This document shows, piece after piece, positions 51,086 through 58,732 of a stretch of DNA of 64,000 nt (the stretch's first letter is position 1; every line of letters begins with the position of its first letter). The notes under the pieces are model-generated. The model searched no databases. It was not told the DNA's origin and saw nothing but the letters and a program-made list of their open reading frames with translations. Location: assembly GCA_965261755.1 (NCBI GenBank), contig OZ253473.1, forward strand, positions 1,674,001 to 1,738,000. The letters are read 5' to 3'. The DNA is from Bin75 sp965261755 (lineage in GTDB: Bacteria; Nitrospirota; Nitrospiria; Nitrospirales; UBA8639). The position numbers and the translations under genes are program-made.

Positions 51086-52207
51086 ATGGCACACGATACG
51101 CCGCACGTTGATCCATATCTTTTTGAATGCCAGCTTAAAGCGTTTAGAAAGTTTGTCGAAGAAAAGTCCAACAGCCTCTTCGTGTCCTTCGCATCAGATC
51201 CGTACATCGAGAAACATGAAAAGTACAAGTCTGAGATCTATCATGCCGGTCGAGACGCACTCGCGTTTCAGTCATGGGAGAGATCAGCTATTGGAAGCGG
51301 AAAGATCGCTCAGGCAGTGATCAAAGCCATTGAGATACCGAAGAACAATCTTGTTCGTTGGCAAGCTCGCTACGGCGAGACAACTCGTCCACATCAACCA
51401 CTCTACGAAGCCGAGAAACAGCAAGAAGGCTTGTTAAGAATCGAAAGGTGCCTGTTTGCACTCTATCGAGAGAAACAAGAAGAGCGCTCCTTTGCCGAGT
51501 TGGTCGATATATTCGGCAAAACTTATCCACTGATTGCCTATCTGTTCTTCCTGAAAGACCGGTCCCGATACCTTCCAATAGCACCTACGTTCTTTGATCG
51601 TGCCTTCGAGCAATTGGGTGCTGAGTTCAAGACAAATCATAAATGTTCTTGGGAGAACTATCTGATCTATATCTCTCTTATCCGTGAACTCAAAACTATG
51701 CTTGCCGAAAGCCTGGATGTTGAGTCGACTTTGCTGGACGCTCACTCCTTCGCGTGGATACTGGCTGCGCAGATGCGGAAGGCGAACAAAACTGCCGATA
51801 CCCAGGAGTACTTCGACCTTCCATCTTCGGAACGCGAGGCCATTGTCAAGGCTCGGATTGGCCAGGGCAGATTCAGGGAAAGTCTCATTAAATACTGGTC
51901 TACCTGTGCAATCACGGACTGCAAAGAAGAGAAGCTACTTCGGGCTTCTCACATCATGCCGTGGGCTCAAGCTACGTTAGAGGAGCGTCTTGATCTTTAT
52001 AATGGCTTATTGCTGTCCCCGGCCCTTGACGTGTGTTTTGATTCCGGGCACGTGAGTTTTGACGATGAAGGTGGAATCCTGATCTCAGAAAGGCTTACGG
52101 CAGATGACGCGAAGGCCCTCGGAATCAACTCCAAAATGCGCTTACGTCAAGTCGAGCCGAAGCACAAAAAGTACTTGGCATTCCACCGTGAGCAAATTTT
52201 CAAGTGA
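51086..52207 (+). CDS. HNH endonuclease-like protein (first cassette gene)
   Basis: The protein has 373 residues. The C-terminal ~110 residues carry an HNH-type domain: CAITDCKEEKLLRASHIMPW with a Cys and the first His, DLYNGLLLSPALDVCFDSG with the Asn and Asp, and HVSFDDEGGIL. The N-terminal 230 residues have no motif I recognise. Such proteins appear among restriction and defence genes, but no methylase or partner is nearby. An attC-like site follows its stop, so it may be an integron cassette gene. G+C content is lower than in the neighbours. Confidence 0.75.
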   Translation: MAHDTPHVDPYLFECQLKAFRKFVEEKSNSLFVSFASDPYIEKHEKYKSEIYHAGRDALAFQSWERSAIGSGKIAQAVIKAIEIPKNNLVRWQARYGETTRPHQPLYEAEKQQEGLLRIERCLFALYREKQEERSFAELVDIFGKTYPLIAYLFFLKDRSRYLPIAPTFFDRAFEQLGAEFKTNHKCSWENYLIYISLIRELKTMLAESLDVESTLLDAHSFAWILAAQMRKANKTADTQEYFDLPSSEREAIVKARIGQGRFRESLIKYWSTCAITDCKEEKLLRASHIMPWAQATLEERLDLYNGLLLSPALDVCFDSGHVSFDDEGGILISERLTADDAKALGINSKMRLRQVEPKHKKYLAFHREQIFK

Positions 52208-52255
52208 AGGCAACAAGCCGATTGACAGCGACCTGGCAAGTTGGTGGCGTTATGC
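52205..52255. other. attC-like site A
   Basis: After the HNH stop, GGCAACAAGCCG ... GGCAAGTTGGTGGCGTTATGC ends in a GTTATGC core (52249-52255), the usual right-hand attC box. This is the weakest of the better sites because it is short. Confidence 0.45.
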
Positions 52256-52301
52256 GGCCCTATGAGATGATTTATAGACATATCCGACGGCGACGAGTAT
52301 T

Positions 52302-52625
52302 GTGAGTGTTACGTTCGATAGCATTCGGACGCTGATTTCCGAAGGCAATGTCCGAATTTCTGAGCACGGATACGACGAGCTCGCCGCTGATGGACTACTT
52401 GCAAGAGAGCTTGTCGAAGGTGTGGAAGCAGCGGAAGTCATTGAAGACTATCCGAACTACTCCAAAGGACCATGTGTTCTGTTGCTCCAACGAACGAAGG
52501 ATGGGCGCTCGGTCCACGCTGTGTGGGGACTTCCCTCTGGCCATACAAATCCGGCAGTGCTGATCACGGCATACTTGCCCGATCCCGAAAAATGGGAACC
52601 TGGATTTAAGCGGAGACGCAAATGA
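52302..52625 (+). CDS. DUF4258 protein, possible toxin
   Basis: This 107-residue protein matches DUF4258: an HXXXR-like pattern near ISEHGYDELAADGLLARELVEGV, then VIEDYPNYSKGPCVLLLQ and VHAVWGLPSGHTNPAVLITAYLP. The ORF starts at a GTG. It overlaps the next gene by four bases (ATGA) and the pair has the size and arrangement of a toxin-antitoxin or similar module. DUF4258 proteins are often found beside small antitoxin-like proteins. Function is unknown. It sits in the cassette run. Confidence 0.75.
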   Translation: MSVTFDSIRTLISEGNVRISEHGYDELAADGLLARELVEGVEAAEVIEDYPNYSKGPCVLLLQRTKDGRSVHAVWGLPSGHTNPAVLITAYLPDPEKWEPGFKRRRK

Positions 52626-52837
52626 GTAAAAGAAAAAGGACAAAGCTCGTTCACGAAGGGAACTACGTTGCAGAAGTTGACGTAGAGCTACTACAAGAGC
52701 CTGAAGGATGGTCGCCGTACCTTTCTCTTGAAGACGCGTATCGTCTCGATGATGTACGGGAGGCTCTTCGTCGAGGTGACGTTAAAGCCGCTGCAAAACA
52801 TTCACGCGTGTTCAGTCTTACGCCTGTTTCTGCGTAA
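52622..52837 (+). CDS. Small partner of the DUF4258 protein
   Basis: A 71-residue soluble protein (KLVHEGNYVAEVDVELLQE, then PYLSLEDAYRLDDVREALRRGD) with no known domain. It is translated across a 4-base overlap with the DUF4258 gene and its stop (TAA, 52835-52837) lies inside the attC-like R'' box. It is a candidate antitoxin by position and size only. Confidence 0.65.
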   Translation: MSKRKRTKLVHEGNYVAEVDVELLQEPEGWSPYLSLEDAYRLDDVREALRRGDVKAAAKHSRVFSLTPVSA

Positions 52838-52900
52838 GGCCGCATGACACGTCATTCAAACGGACACCGCAAAGCGGTGCGGCTTAATTCCGCGTTATGT
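52833..52900. other. attC-like site B
   Basis: GCGTAAGGCCGC ... TCATTCAAACGGACACCGCAAA ... GGCTTAATTCCGCGTTATGT includes a perfect hairpin CACCGC-AAA-GCGGTG (52865-52879) and the GCGTTATG right core. The layout (TCAAACGGAC ... GGCTTAATTC) is that of classical integron attC sites. Confidence 0.75.
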
Positions 52901-52913
52901 ATAAAGAAAAAAC

Positions 52914-53276
52914 ATGAAACCAATATTTGATAAACATGTTCAGTTATGTGGCTGGTTTGATGGAGAAAACATCTTTGATTTAAACCTCAACTGGGTTGCG
53001 TTTTTGGACAGCGGCAATACATTTGCTGCTAGCACTTTGAGTTGGCTTTGGCCTCTAAATGAAGGCTCATTTCTAGATCGGCTAGGAAAACCTGTGGCAT
53101 GGCTTGAAGGTTCAAAACCAAATGACACGACTAAGCCACTCACGCCTCTTAAGCCACTAAAACCATTGCAGCCCTTAAGACCCCTTAAACCACTCACCCC
53201 ATTGAAACCGCTAAATCCTCTCCCCCCACCAGGAGGTTGGTCGGGTCTTGGGTGGACTCAGTGGTTTAATGCTTAA
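52914..53276 (+). CDS. Pro-Leu-Lys repeat protein (4-fold beta flower-like)
   Basis: This 120-residue protein has an N-terminal patterned part (QLCGWFDGENIFDLNLNWVAFL, then GSFLDRLGKPVAWLEG). A repetitive C-terminus follows, with about eight units of K/R/Q/N-P-L and the end PPPGGWSGLGWTQWF. It resembles proteins annotated as 4-fold beta flower proteins, from memory; a search is needed. Its stop TAA (53274-53276) is within an attC-like box. The low-complexity tail is unusual for this genome. Confidence 0.65.
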   Translation: MKPIFDKHVQLCGWFDGENIFDLNLNWVAFLDSGNTFAASTLSWLWPLNEGSFLDRLGKPVAWLEGSKPNDTTKPLTPLKPLKPLQPLRPLKPLTPLKPLNPLPPPGGWSGLGWTQWFNA

Positions 53277-53341
53277 CAATCGGCTGCACGCAGACCCGCT
53301 TAAAGCAAGCTCCGTTACGCTCCACCAAGTTTAAGCGGTCC
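53270..53341. other. attC-like site C
   Basis: GCTTAACAATCGGCTGCACGC starts with the R'' box and is followed by an inverted pair CCGCTTAA (about 53296) and TTAAGCGG (about 53331). The right-hand core is less clear (GTTACGC at about 53314). Its left part is typical of attC. Confidence 0.6.
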
Positions 53342-53373
53342 GATGAGTTTGGCCGTAAAGCACCAGAAGCAAA

Positions 53374-53817
53374 TTGATACTGACCCTTGGATCAATCGCC
53401 ACGTTCTGTACGGGTGTGTTCTTTGGAGCAGCCATTTACATATCCATTGTCCAGCACCCGGCCGTGATGAAAGCTGGGCCTGGTGTTGGTGGCCGGTTCT
53501 TTCCACCAATGTATCGACGTGCCGCCCCGATGCAGATCAGCCTGGCTGTGGTGGGAACCCTTTCAGGCTTTGCCGTATTTGGAGTGGGAGGCAACATACT
53601 CTGGGCGATTGGTTCACTCTTTCTAGTCTCGGTCATCCCGATTACATTGGTAGTTATTAAGCCGATTAATGATGTGCTGCTTGATGAAAGCCGTGAGCCA
53701 GATGCATCCGATACCGAAAGACTTCTGCGTCAATGGGGACTCCGGCATTGGTGGCGTAGCATCGTGAGTGGAATCGCATTCATCTTGTTTCTGTTGACAT
53801 ATGGATTCAACGCCTAA
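53374..53817 (+). CDS. DUF1772-like membrane protein
   Basis: The protein has about 147 residues from a TTG at 53374; no better start was found. It has four hydrophobic segments (ATFCTGVFFGAAIYISIV, ISLAVVGTLSGFAVFGVG, LWAIGSLFLVSVIPITLVVI and SGIAFILFLLTYGF), and HPAVMKAGPG and RRAAPMQISLA fit the DUF1772 pattern. Some relatives are anthrone oxygenase-like. Its stop TAA (53815-53817) is in an attC-like box, so it is a likely cassette gene. Confidence 0.7.
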   Translation: MILTLGSIATFCTGVFFGAAIYISIVQHPAVMKAGPGVGGRFFPPMYRRAAPMQISLAVVGTLSGFAVFGVGGNILWAIGSLFLVSVIPITLVVIKPINDVLLDESREPDASDTERLLRQWGLRHWWRSIVSGIAFILFLLTYGFNA

Positions 53818-53876
53818 ACATGCGATGAAACACGAGGGGCGATTTCAATGAGCAGGCAGGGCATTTCATTATGCGC
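53810..53876. other. attC-like site D
   Basis: ACGCCTAAACATGCGATGAA ... GGGCATTTCATTATGCG: the left box GCCTAAAC contains the stop of the DUF1772 gene. The right core is ATTATGC rather than GTTATGC. The spacing is right, and the sequence is partly palindromic. Confidence 0.6.
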
Positions 53877-54009
53877 GGAACTTGATGAGCCCTAACCTTG
53901 GGCGTCTTTGGACGATCATATTGCACGTAGCTGATCTGCTTGAATCAAGACTCAATCCCATATAAATTAAGCAAAATTGCTTGTTAATCAATGGGTAGGG
54001 GAATCCATT

Positions 54010-54483
54010 ATGCAAGAACAAGATTTGGAATACGCTGGATTCTGGATACGGATATGGGCAACTATTATCGACACAATTTTGTTAATGTTGATTACATTTC
54101 CTTTGCTAGTATCCATATATGGTTGGGACTACTTGGATGCAGAAAAAACTGGCTTTATTGCAGGTCCCGAAGATTTTCTTATTTCATGGGTCCTTCCTGC
54201 TATCGCGGTCATAACATTCTGGATTTATAGAGCAGCAACACCAGGAAAGATGGCAATATCCGCAAAAATAGTTGATGGACAGACAGGTGGGAAAGCATCA
54301 ACAAGTCAGCTTGTTGGCAGATACTTCGGTTACTTTATATCAGGAATACCATTAGGACTGGGTATTATTTGGATCGCATTTGATAGAAGAAAACAAGGTT
54401 GGCATGACAAACTAGCAGGAACAGTGGTGGTTCGAAGGAAAAATGCCGGACCGGAGAAAGTTGAATTTGGCAAGGAAGCCTAA
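54010..54483 (+). CDS. RDD-family membrane protein
   Basis: The protein has about 157 residues from the ATG at 54010 (an in-frame ATG at 53977 is possible). It has the RDD signature: AGFWIRIWATIIDTILLML, RAATPGKMAISAKIVDGQTG and RRKQGWHDKLAGTVVVRR, with three transmembrane helices. The function of RDD proteins is unknown, although some are sodium/proton transporters. Its stop TAA (54481-54483) lies in the attC-like box E, so it is the last clear cassette gene here. Confidence 0.85.
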   Translation: MQEQDLEYAGFWIRIWATIIDTILLMLITFPLLVSIYGWDYLDAEKTGFIAGPEDFLISWVLPAIAVITFWIYRAATPGKMAISAKIVDGQTGGKASTSQLVGRYFGYFISGIPLGLGIIWIAFDRRKQGWHDKLAGTVVVRRKNAGPEKVEFGKEA

Positions 54484-54566
54484 CAAAGGCAATTTGCTCG
54501 GACGACAAAAAGCGCGGCTCGTTCCTCACTCCACTTTTTGCCGCTAACAATTTGCATCATTAGATG
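54478..54566. other. attC-like site E (best match)
   Basis: GCCTAACAAAGGCAATTTGC ... GGACGACAAAAAGC ... CCACTTTTTGCCGCTAACAA ... GCATCATTAGATG, 89 bases. GGCAATTTGCTCGGACGACAAAAAGC is a well-known attC type. The stem AAAAAG/CTTTTT and the right core ATTAGATG (GTTAGAT in typical sites) are visible. This is the strongest evidence that the region is an integron cassette cluster. Confidence 0.8.
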
Positions 54567-54615
54567 TCGAAAGAGGCAGATGATTTTGGAGATGACTCTG
54601 GGATAATGTCCATCC

Positions 54616-54863
54616 ATGAAACCAAAAATTTACCTTGAAACGACTATTCCCAGTTACTTAACGAGTCGGCCAAGTCGCGACTTGGTGATGGCTGCCCACC
54701 AACAGATTACACGTGAATGGTGGGACACTCAACGCGACGCTTTTGATCTGTTTGTCTCTCAAATGGTACTTGATGAAGTGAGTTCCGGTGATCCAGAGGC
54801 TGCCGCAGTAAAGGTTTTGAGGTTCCGATTATCTGTACGCCTGAAGAACTATTGGAGGGGTAA
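54616..54863 (+). pseudogene. PIN-domain toxin gene with internal deletion
   Basis: The start MKPKIYLETTIPSYLTSRPSRD and FDLFVSQMVLDEVSSGDPEAAA are the first half of a PIN-domain toxin, including the first acidic residues. After about 54806 the reading joins, in another frame, the typical end GFEVPIICTPEELLEG with stop at 54861-54863. About 70 codons of the middle (with the other PIN acids) are absent. It is a deleted pseudogene; no active nuclease is expected. Confidence 0.7.
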
Positions 54864-54868
54864 AAATC

Positions 54869-55084
54869 ATGTCTATCGACAGCATTGTGGAAGAAGTGCG
54901 GCAAGTTCGCGAAGCCTATGCGAAGAAATTCAACTATGACGTCCACGCCATGTGGCGTGACATCAAGAAACGGCAACAAAAAAGTGGCCTGCAAGGAGTC
55001 TCATTATCGCCCAAGCGTATAAAGGTCGCAATGTCTACGCAGCGACAGAATTTGCCTACGGAAGGTATAGGTCCGACGCCATAA
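54869..55084 (+). pseudogene. Antitoxin-like partner with altered C-terminus
   Basis: The first ~40 codons (MSIDSIVEEVRQVREAYAKK, then YDVHAMWRDIKKRQQKSG) match the small protein usually found after this type of PIN gene. The remainder is out of phase with the expected VSLPPRR-type end, reading LQGVSLSPKRIKVAMSTQ. It starts six bases after the PIN remnant. It is probably truncated and fused to a fragment of another gene. Confidence 0.6.
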
Positions 55085-55206
55085 AGAAGGCCGTGGCTCA
55101 TATCCGGCGCTTGAACCTCGGCCTCAATACATCTGTAAAATCGGAGGGCCAGGTAGATGTTTTGTACACGGGGAAGATGCACGAAGGCACGGCGATCGTC
55201 CTATGA
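55004..55206 (+). pseudogene. 3' fragment of an unknown gene
   Basis: In a different frame from the antitoxin remnant, a start-less stretch reads IIAQAYKGRNVYAATEFAYG and then SDAIKKAVAHIRRLNLGLN to TGKMHEGTAIVL and a stop at 55204-55206. It looks like a protein C-terminus joined by deletion to the antitoxin remnant. I cannot name the family. Confidence 0.5.
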
Positions 55207-55275
55207 GTTTCTCCTTCGATCCACAATAGTGGTTAATAATCCCTATGATGGAACCACTCAAACAAGAGTGAAACC

Positions 55276-55614
55276 ATGTGGAACATGAATGACGTCATAA
55301 AAATTACCTATAAGAAAGATTACGTCTGTCATGTTGAGTTTGACGATGGCGTGACCGGCGATATTGATTTCCGCGAATACATCGACAAAGGTCCTGTTTT
55401 TTTGCCATTAAAAACAAAGGAGTTCTTTAAGGGGGCAGTCATAGAGGATGGGACGATAACGTGGCCAAATGGAGCAGACGTTGCTCCTGAGACGCTGTAT
55501 GAGAAAATCGCTGGCTGCCCACTTGGCTGCCTCTGTTACGCTGCTGGCGGTAGGATTCTGTACGGTACGGTATGTGATGACGCAATAAATAATGGTGGAA
55601 AGATCGAAGATTAG
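55276..55614 (+). CDS. DUF2442 protein with unusual C-terminus
   Basis: This 112-residue protein has the DUF2442 pattern: VIKITYKKDYVCHVEFDDGV, then FREYIDKGPVFLPLK and DGTITWPNGADVAPETLYEK. Most family members end near LYEK. Here about 35 more residues with several cysteines (GCPLGCLCYAAGG) follow, which suggests a stop-codon loss or fusion. DUF2442 is often found beside DUF4160-type partners; none is seen here. It lies in the region of decayed genes. Confidence 0.7.
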   Translation: MWNMNDVIKITYKKDYVCHVEFDDGVTGDIDFREYIDKGPVFLPLKTKEFFKGAVIEDGTITWPNGADVAPETLYEKIAGCPLGCLCYAAGGRILYGTVCDDAINNGGKIED

Positions 55615-55713
55615 ACACTACAGTTAATCGGCTACGCGATATGATTGGAGACACGCGTAGGCCAAAACGCTTCCATTCACACGGATGCTATCTGACACAA
55701 TTCTGGAGGCATC

Positions 55714-55920
55714 ATGGAGATACCTGTTGATGAAGGCAGAATCAAACAATGGTTTAAGGAGGCGCTCCTTGAGTTGCTGGAAGAGCGTAAAGACGTCCTC
55801 TATGAGTTGCTTACCGAAGTTATGGAAGATATCGCCCTGGTTCATGCAATCCAAGAAGGAGAAAACACAAAGCCCGTGAGCAAGCAAGAGGTTTTGAAAC
55901 TTCTGGATGAGTCAGCGTGA
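55714..55920 (+). CDS. Antitoxin-like small protein
   Basis: This 68-residue acidic helical protein (MEIPVDEGRIKQWFKEALLE, then LVHAIQEGENTKPVSKQEVL) precedes the RelE-like gene and overlaps it by four bases. GGAGGCATC precedes the ATG. This is the usual order of antitoxin then toxin. It is probably the partner of the decayed RelE gene. Confidence 0.75.
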   Translation: MEIPVDEGRIKQWFKEALLELLEERKDVLYELLTEVMEDIALVHAIQEGENTKPVSKQEVLKLLDESA

Positions 55921-56183
55921 CGCTGGAGTTTCGAACGAGCTTTACCAGAGATCTGGGACGGGTTCGGGACAGATCACTCCTCAAGCGTGTCAAGGAAACG
56001 ATTGAAGAGGTGGAGGCCGCTATCGGTGTTCTTGACATCAAGAATCTTAAGAAACTCCGGACAGAAGGTCGCTACTATCGCGTTAGACTTGGGGACTATA
56101 GGATTGGGCTGATCATAGAAGAAATACTATCGTTTTTGCCAGACTCCTGCACCGAAGCGAAATCTATCGCTATTTTCCATAAA
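55917..56183 (+). pseudogene. RelE/ParE-type toxin, frameshifted near the C-terminus
   Basis: The start MTLEFRTSFTRDLGRVRDRS, then LRTEGRYYRVRLGDYRIGLIIEE, is a normal RelE/ParE toxin. After EE the frame should continue as DTIVFARLLHRSEIYRYFP with a stop at 56181-56183. One base seems lost near 56127, so the actual reading continues to 56240 with unrelated residues. The lost end carries residues needed for mRNA cleavage in RelE. The toxin is likely inactive, although the antitoxin is intact. Confidence 0.75.
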
Positions 56184-56315
56184 CTACAGAATCTCATCTC
56201 CGGGAAGTGTCGGATGAGCCGAACGCCACGTGTATCCTGATCCTTCAGGGTTTCTCGATGTATGGCACGTGAAGCGAGGCCTCAGGACGACGGACAAACA
56301 CAAGGAACAGTTTCA

Positions 56316-57056
56316 ATGATGAATGTATGGCGTTCGGTCCCGATACTTTTTCTACTTATTCTGTTCGTATGTGTGTCTTCTGGGATAGTTGCTGCCGCCG
56401 GAGGAGAAAAGAAACCCGTTTTTCCGACGCCGAGCGGCTATGTCAGCGATTATGCGGATTTGATTGACCCCGATTGGCAACGCCGAATTCGTGAAGTCTG
56501 CAAAGAACTGGAAGATCGGACGGGTATCGAAATGATCGTCGTGACGATTGAGACAGCCAGCCCTCATTCGCATGCACGGGACTATGCGCAGGGATTGTAT
56601 AAAGAATGGCACATTGGCGCGGCCCAACAGGAGCGGGGAATGTTATTACTCGCTTCATTGAAAGAGCGACAAGCCGTGGTTGTACTCGGACGGACTTTGA
56701 TCCCGTTGATCGGAAAACCGCAGTTGGATGAATTATCCACGCAGTATCTCATCCCCATGTTCCAAAATGCCCGGTACGGAGAATCCTTGTCTCGTACGGC
56801 GGTAGGCTTGGCTTCAACCGCGGGCAACGCGATCCAGGCGGCCGCAAAAACCAAACGCTCTTCGAGTGCCGGGTTCTGGATGAACGTTGCCGCAGCGTTT
56901 GCCATGCTGTTTGCCCTCTGGCGTTTTACCCGCCCGGAACGGCGACATCCGTTTCAACGTTGGCGACGGGGCGGGTATTGGAGTACCGGCCAGGGTGGCT
57001 TTGGTGGGAACTTCGGAGGGTTTGGCGGGAGCACGAGGGGGCAGGGGTTATCGTAA
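56316..57056 (+). CDS. TPM-domain protein with Gly-rich tail
   Basis: The protein has about 246 residues from the ATG at 56316 (a reading from 56262 adds 18 polar residues). A signal peptide (SVPILFLLILFVCVSSGIVAAA) leads to a TPM_phosphatase domain: GYVSDYADLIDPDWQRRIRE, then DRTGIEMIVVTIETA, YAQGLYKEWHIG and RQAVVVLGRTLIPLIG. A transmembrane segment (FWMNVAAAFAMLFALW) and a Gly-rich tail follow. TPM proteins work in Photosystem II repair in plants; bacterial roles are unclear. The C-terminal helix places the domain outside the cytoplasm. Confidence 0.85.
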   Translation: MMNVWRSVPILFLLILFVCVSSGIVAAAGGEKKPVFPTPSGYVSDYADLIDPDWQRRIREVCKELEDRTGIEMIVVTIETASPHSHARDYAQGLYKEWHIGAAQQERGMLLLASLKERQAVVVLGRTLIPLIGKPQLDELSTQYLIPMFQNARYGESLSRTAVGLASTAGNAIQAAAKTKRSSSAGFWMNVAAAFAMLFALWRFTRPERRHPFQRWRRGGYWSTGQGGFGGNFGGFGGSTRGQGLS

Positions 57057-57082
57057 GGTGTGCCGTAGATCCGGGAAATCCC

Positions 57083-57160
57083 CTCTACCTCCCCTTCGCC
57101 CCTCCTTACCCTTCGACTTCACTCAGGGCAGGCAAAGGAGGGGAAGGGAAAGTAGACTTT
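57083..57160. repeat. Palindromic repeat family B with an insert
   Basis: CTCTACCTCCCCTTCGCCCC then TCCTTAC is followed by CCTTCGACTTCACTCAGGGCAGG and then CAAAGGAGGGGAAGGG. The insert is itself a common dispersed sequence (CTTCGACTTCGCTCAGG type). It is the third copy of family B in the window. Confidence 0.75.
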
Positions 57161-57215
57161 CGCCGGATCGTCTTCAATGACGATTGCCATAGCCTGGTCA
57201 TAACAACCGTCACGC

Positions 57216-57887
57216 TTACAGCGGTTTGTGGTTTTCAAACGTCATGGTACGCGTCACCGTGGCGCCTTTTTCATACGAAATGATGCGGCGGGTTGCAGGC
57301 AGATCCGCATTCCCCACCCTGGTGTGAGAATCCGAGAAGCTCTCCACGTTTGCCAGTGAGCCATCCTTGGGCGAGTAGTAATATACGGTATAGCGGGTCG
57401 TGAGATGTTTCTCGTCCTGTGTCAACGCGCTGTCCTCGACGTTAATCGTAAAGGCTACGTGCGGCATCTTCCGGTTAATCTGGGTGAGGCGGTCATCCTT
57501 GACCCGATAAGTGGAACCCATGGAATCGCCTAAACCGATCCGGGGGCCCTGGGGATGATTCTCTCCACCCTCAAAAGACAAATGATATTTCCCATCGGAT
57601 TCCTCGAAGGTTCGCGGCCCGCGATGCGCGGCGATCATTGAAATTTGACCCTGAGCCCACTTTTGAAGCTCTTCATTCGGAAGAGACACTTCGACTTCTT
57701 TTGATGACTTCACCGTGACTTTCCCCGAGGTTTCCTCACCATTCACGTTGATGCGAAGATCGGCTTCGAATCCTCCAAAGGTATCGGGCCACCGTGAGGT
57801 TTTCGCAAACGCCCGTCGTAAGAGTTCGCGAGCCTTGGGGTCATCGGTGGTTTCGGTTGTGGCTTCTTCACGTGTATACGTTTCCAT
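57216..57887 (-). CDS. DUF3386 family protein
   Basis: This 223-residue protein has the DUF3386 pattern: ARELLRRAFAKTSRWPDTFGGF, then KVTVKSSKEVEVSLPNEEL and ENHPQGPRIGLGDSMGSTYRVKDDRL. These proteins are known mainly from cyanobacteria and related bacteria and are uncharacterised. No signal peptide is visible. It is convergent with the TPM gene. The 236 bases between its start and the next gene have no obvious promoter. Confidence 0.82.
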   Translation of the reverse strand: METYTREEATTETTDDPKARELLRRAFAKTSRWPDTFGGFEADLRINVNGEETSGKVTVKSSKEVEVSLPNEELQKWAQGQISMIAAHRGPRTFEESDGKYHLSFEGGENHPQGPRIGLGDSMGSTYRVKDDRLTQINRKMPHVAFTINVEDSALTQDEKHLTTRYTVYYYSPKDGSLANVESFSDSHTRVGNADLPATRRIISYEKGATVTRTMTFENHKPL

Positions 57888-58129
57888 TGTTACGCTCCTT
57901 CGTTATAAGAACAATCGGACATGGATAAATAGAAAACTCTCGTTACCGCATCATAAAAAAAAGCTTTAAGGCTGAACAACTTATTCTTTCCGCCAAGTGG
58001 CCCTGTTCTGGCGCGAACACATCGCATCGGATTATAAGGTTTAATCCGATAGTGACAATTTGGCAAGATAGCTTGGAAATTCACTTCTTGAAAACAGTAG
58101 GCCAGGATGACACATAAAGAGTTTTGCCG

Positions 58130-58483
58130 ATGACCGTTCCCTCTCAATTCCGAGTCATTGTTTCCCTCGTGATCCTTCTTGCCTTTCTGTCGTGTAGTTG
58201 GGGAAGCCTTTTTTGCCCCATGGTCTATGCTTCCGAGAAAGCGGTTCCCCATCATTCGACTTCTCAGAGCGACCCCCTGGAACATGACGCTGGGTGCCCG
58301 GAACTCGCTGTCGCGTCCATGGTCTCTTGGGGGGACATGAATTCAGCTATACTTCCCATCGGCCTTGAGGCCACGATTGATCACAGGATAACGTCTGCCT
58401 TCGCTTCGCTTCTCCCCGATAGAAGTCTGACCTCCTCCTCGTACCCTCTTCTCTTTCTCCTCTTATCGAATCTCAGAAATTGA
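58130..58483 (+). CDS. Small exported hypothetical protein
   Basis: The protein has about 117 residues from the ATG at 58130. It has a signal-like segment (VIVSLVILLAFLSCSWGSLF), a His/Cys-containing stretch (KAVPHHSTSQSDPLEHDAGC) and a hydrophobic C-terminus (YPLLFLLLSNL). The His and Cys residues suggest a metal link, as in DUF2946-type proteins, but this is weak. I cannot name a family. Confidence 0.5.
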   Translation: MTVPSQFRVIVSLVILLAFLSCSWGSLFCPMVYASEKAVPHHSTSQSDPLEHDAGCPELAVASMVSWGDMNSAILPIGLEATIDHRITSAFASLLPDRSLTSSSYPLLFLLLSNLRN

Positions 58484-58732
58484 GGTTGTCTCTCTTTTCC
58501 CTGCGTCTAGGTTAAATCACAGGTGAGGTGCCCTTGGTTTTGGGGGCAGGGTGTATCTCGCCCAAGGCATAACCGGGAGGGCATCATGAGAATTCGACCA
58601 CATGATATCCATTTCTCCTTTCTTGATAATTGTGACTCGATCATCGGCAATGGGGTAACTGTAACAGGACATTTGGTTCTTAGTGTATCGTTGTTTGCAT
58701 TGAGCCAACTCGGGTGTTCCAAGCAACCTGTT

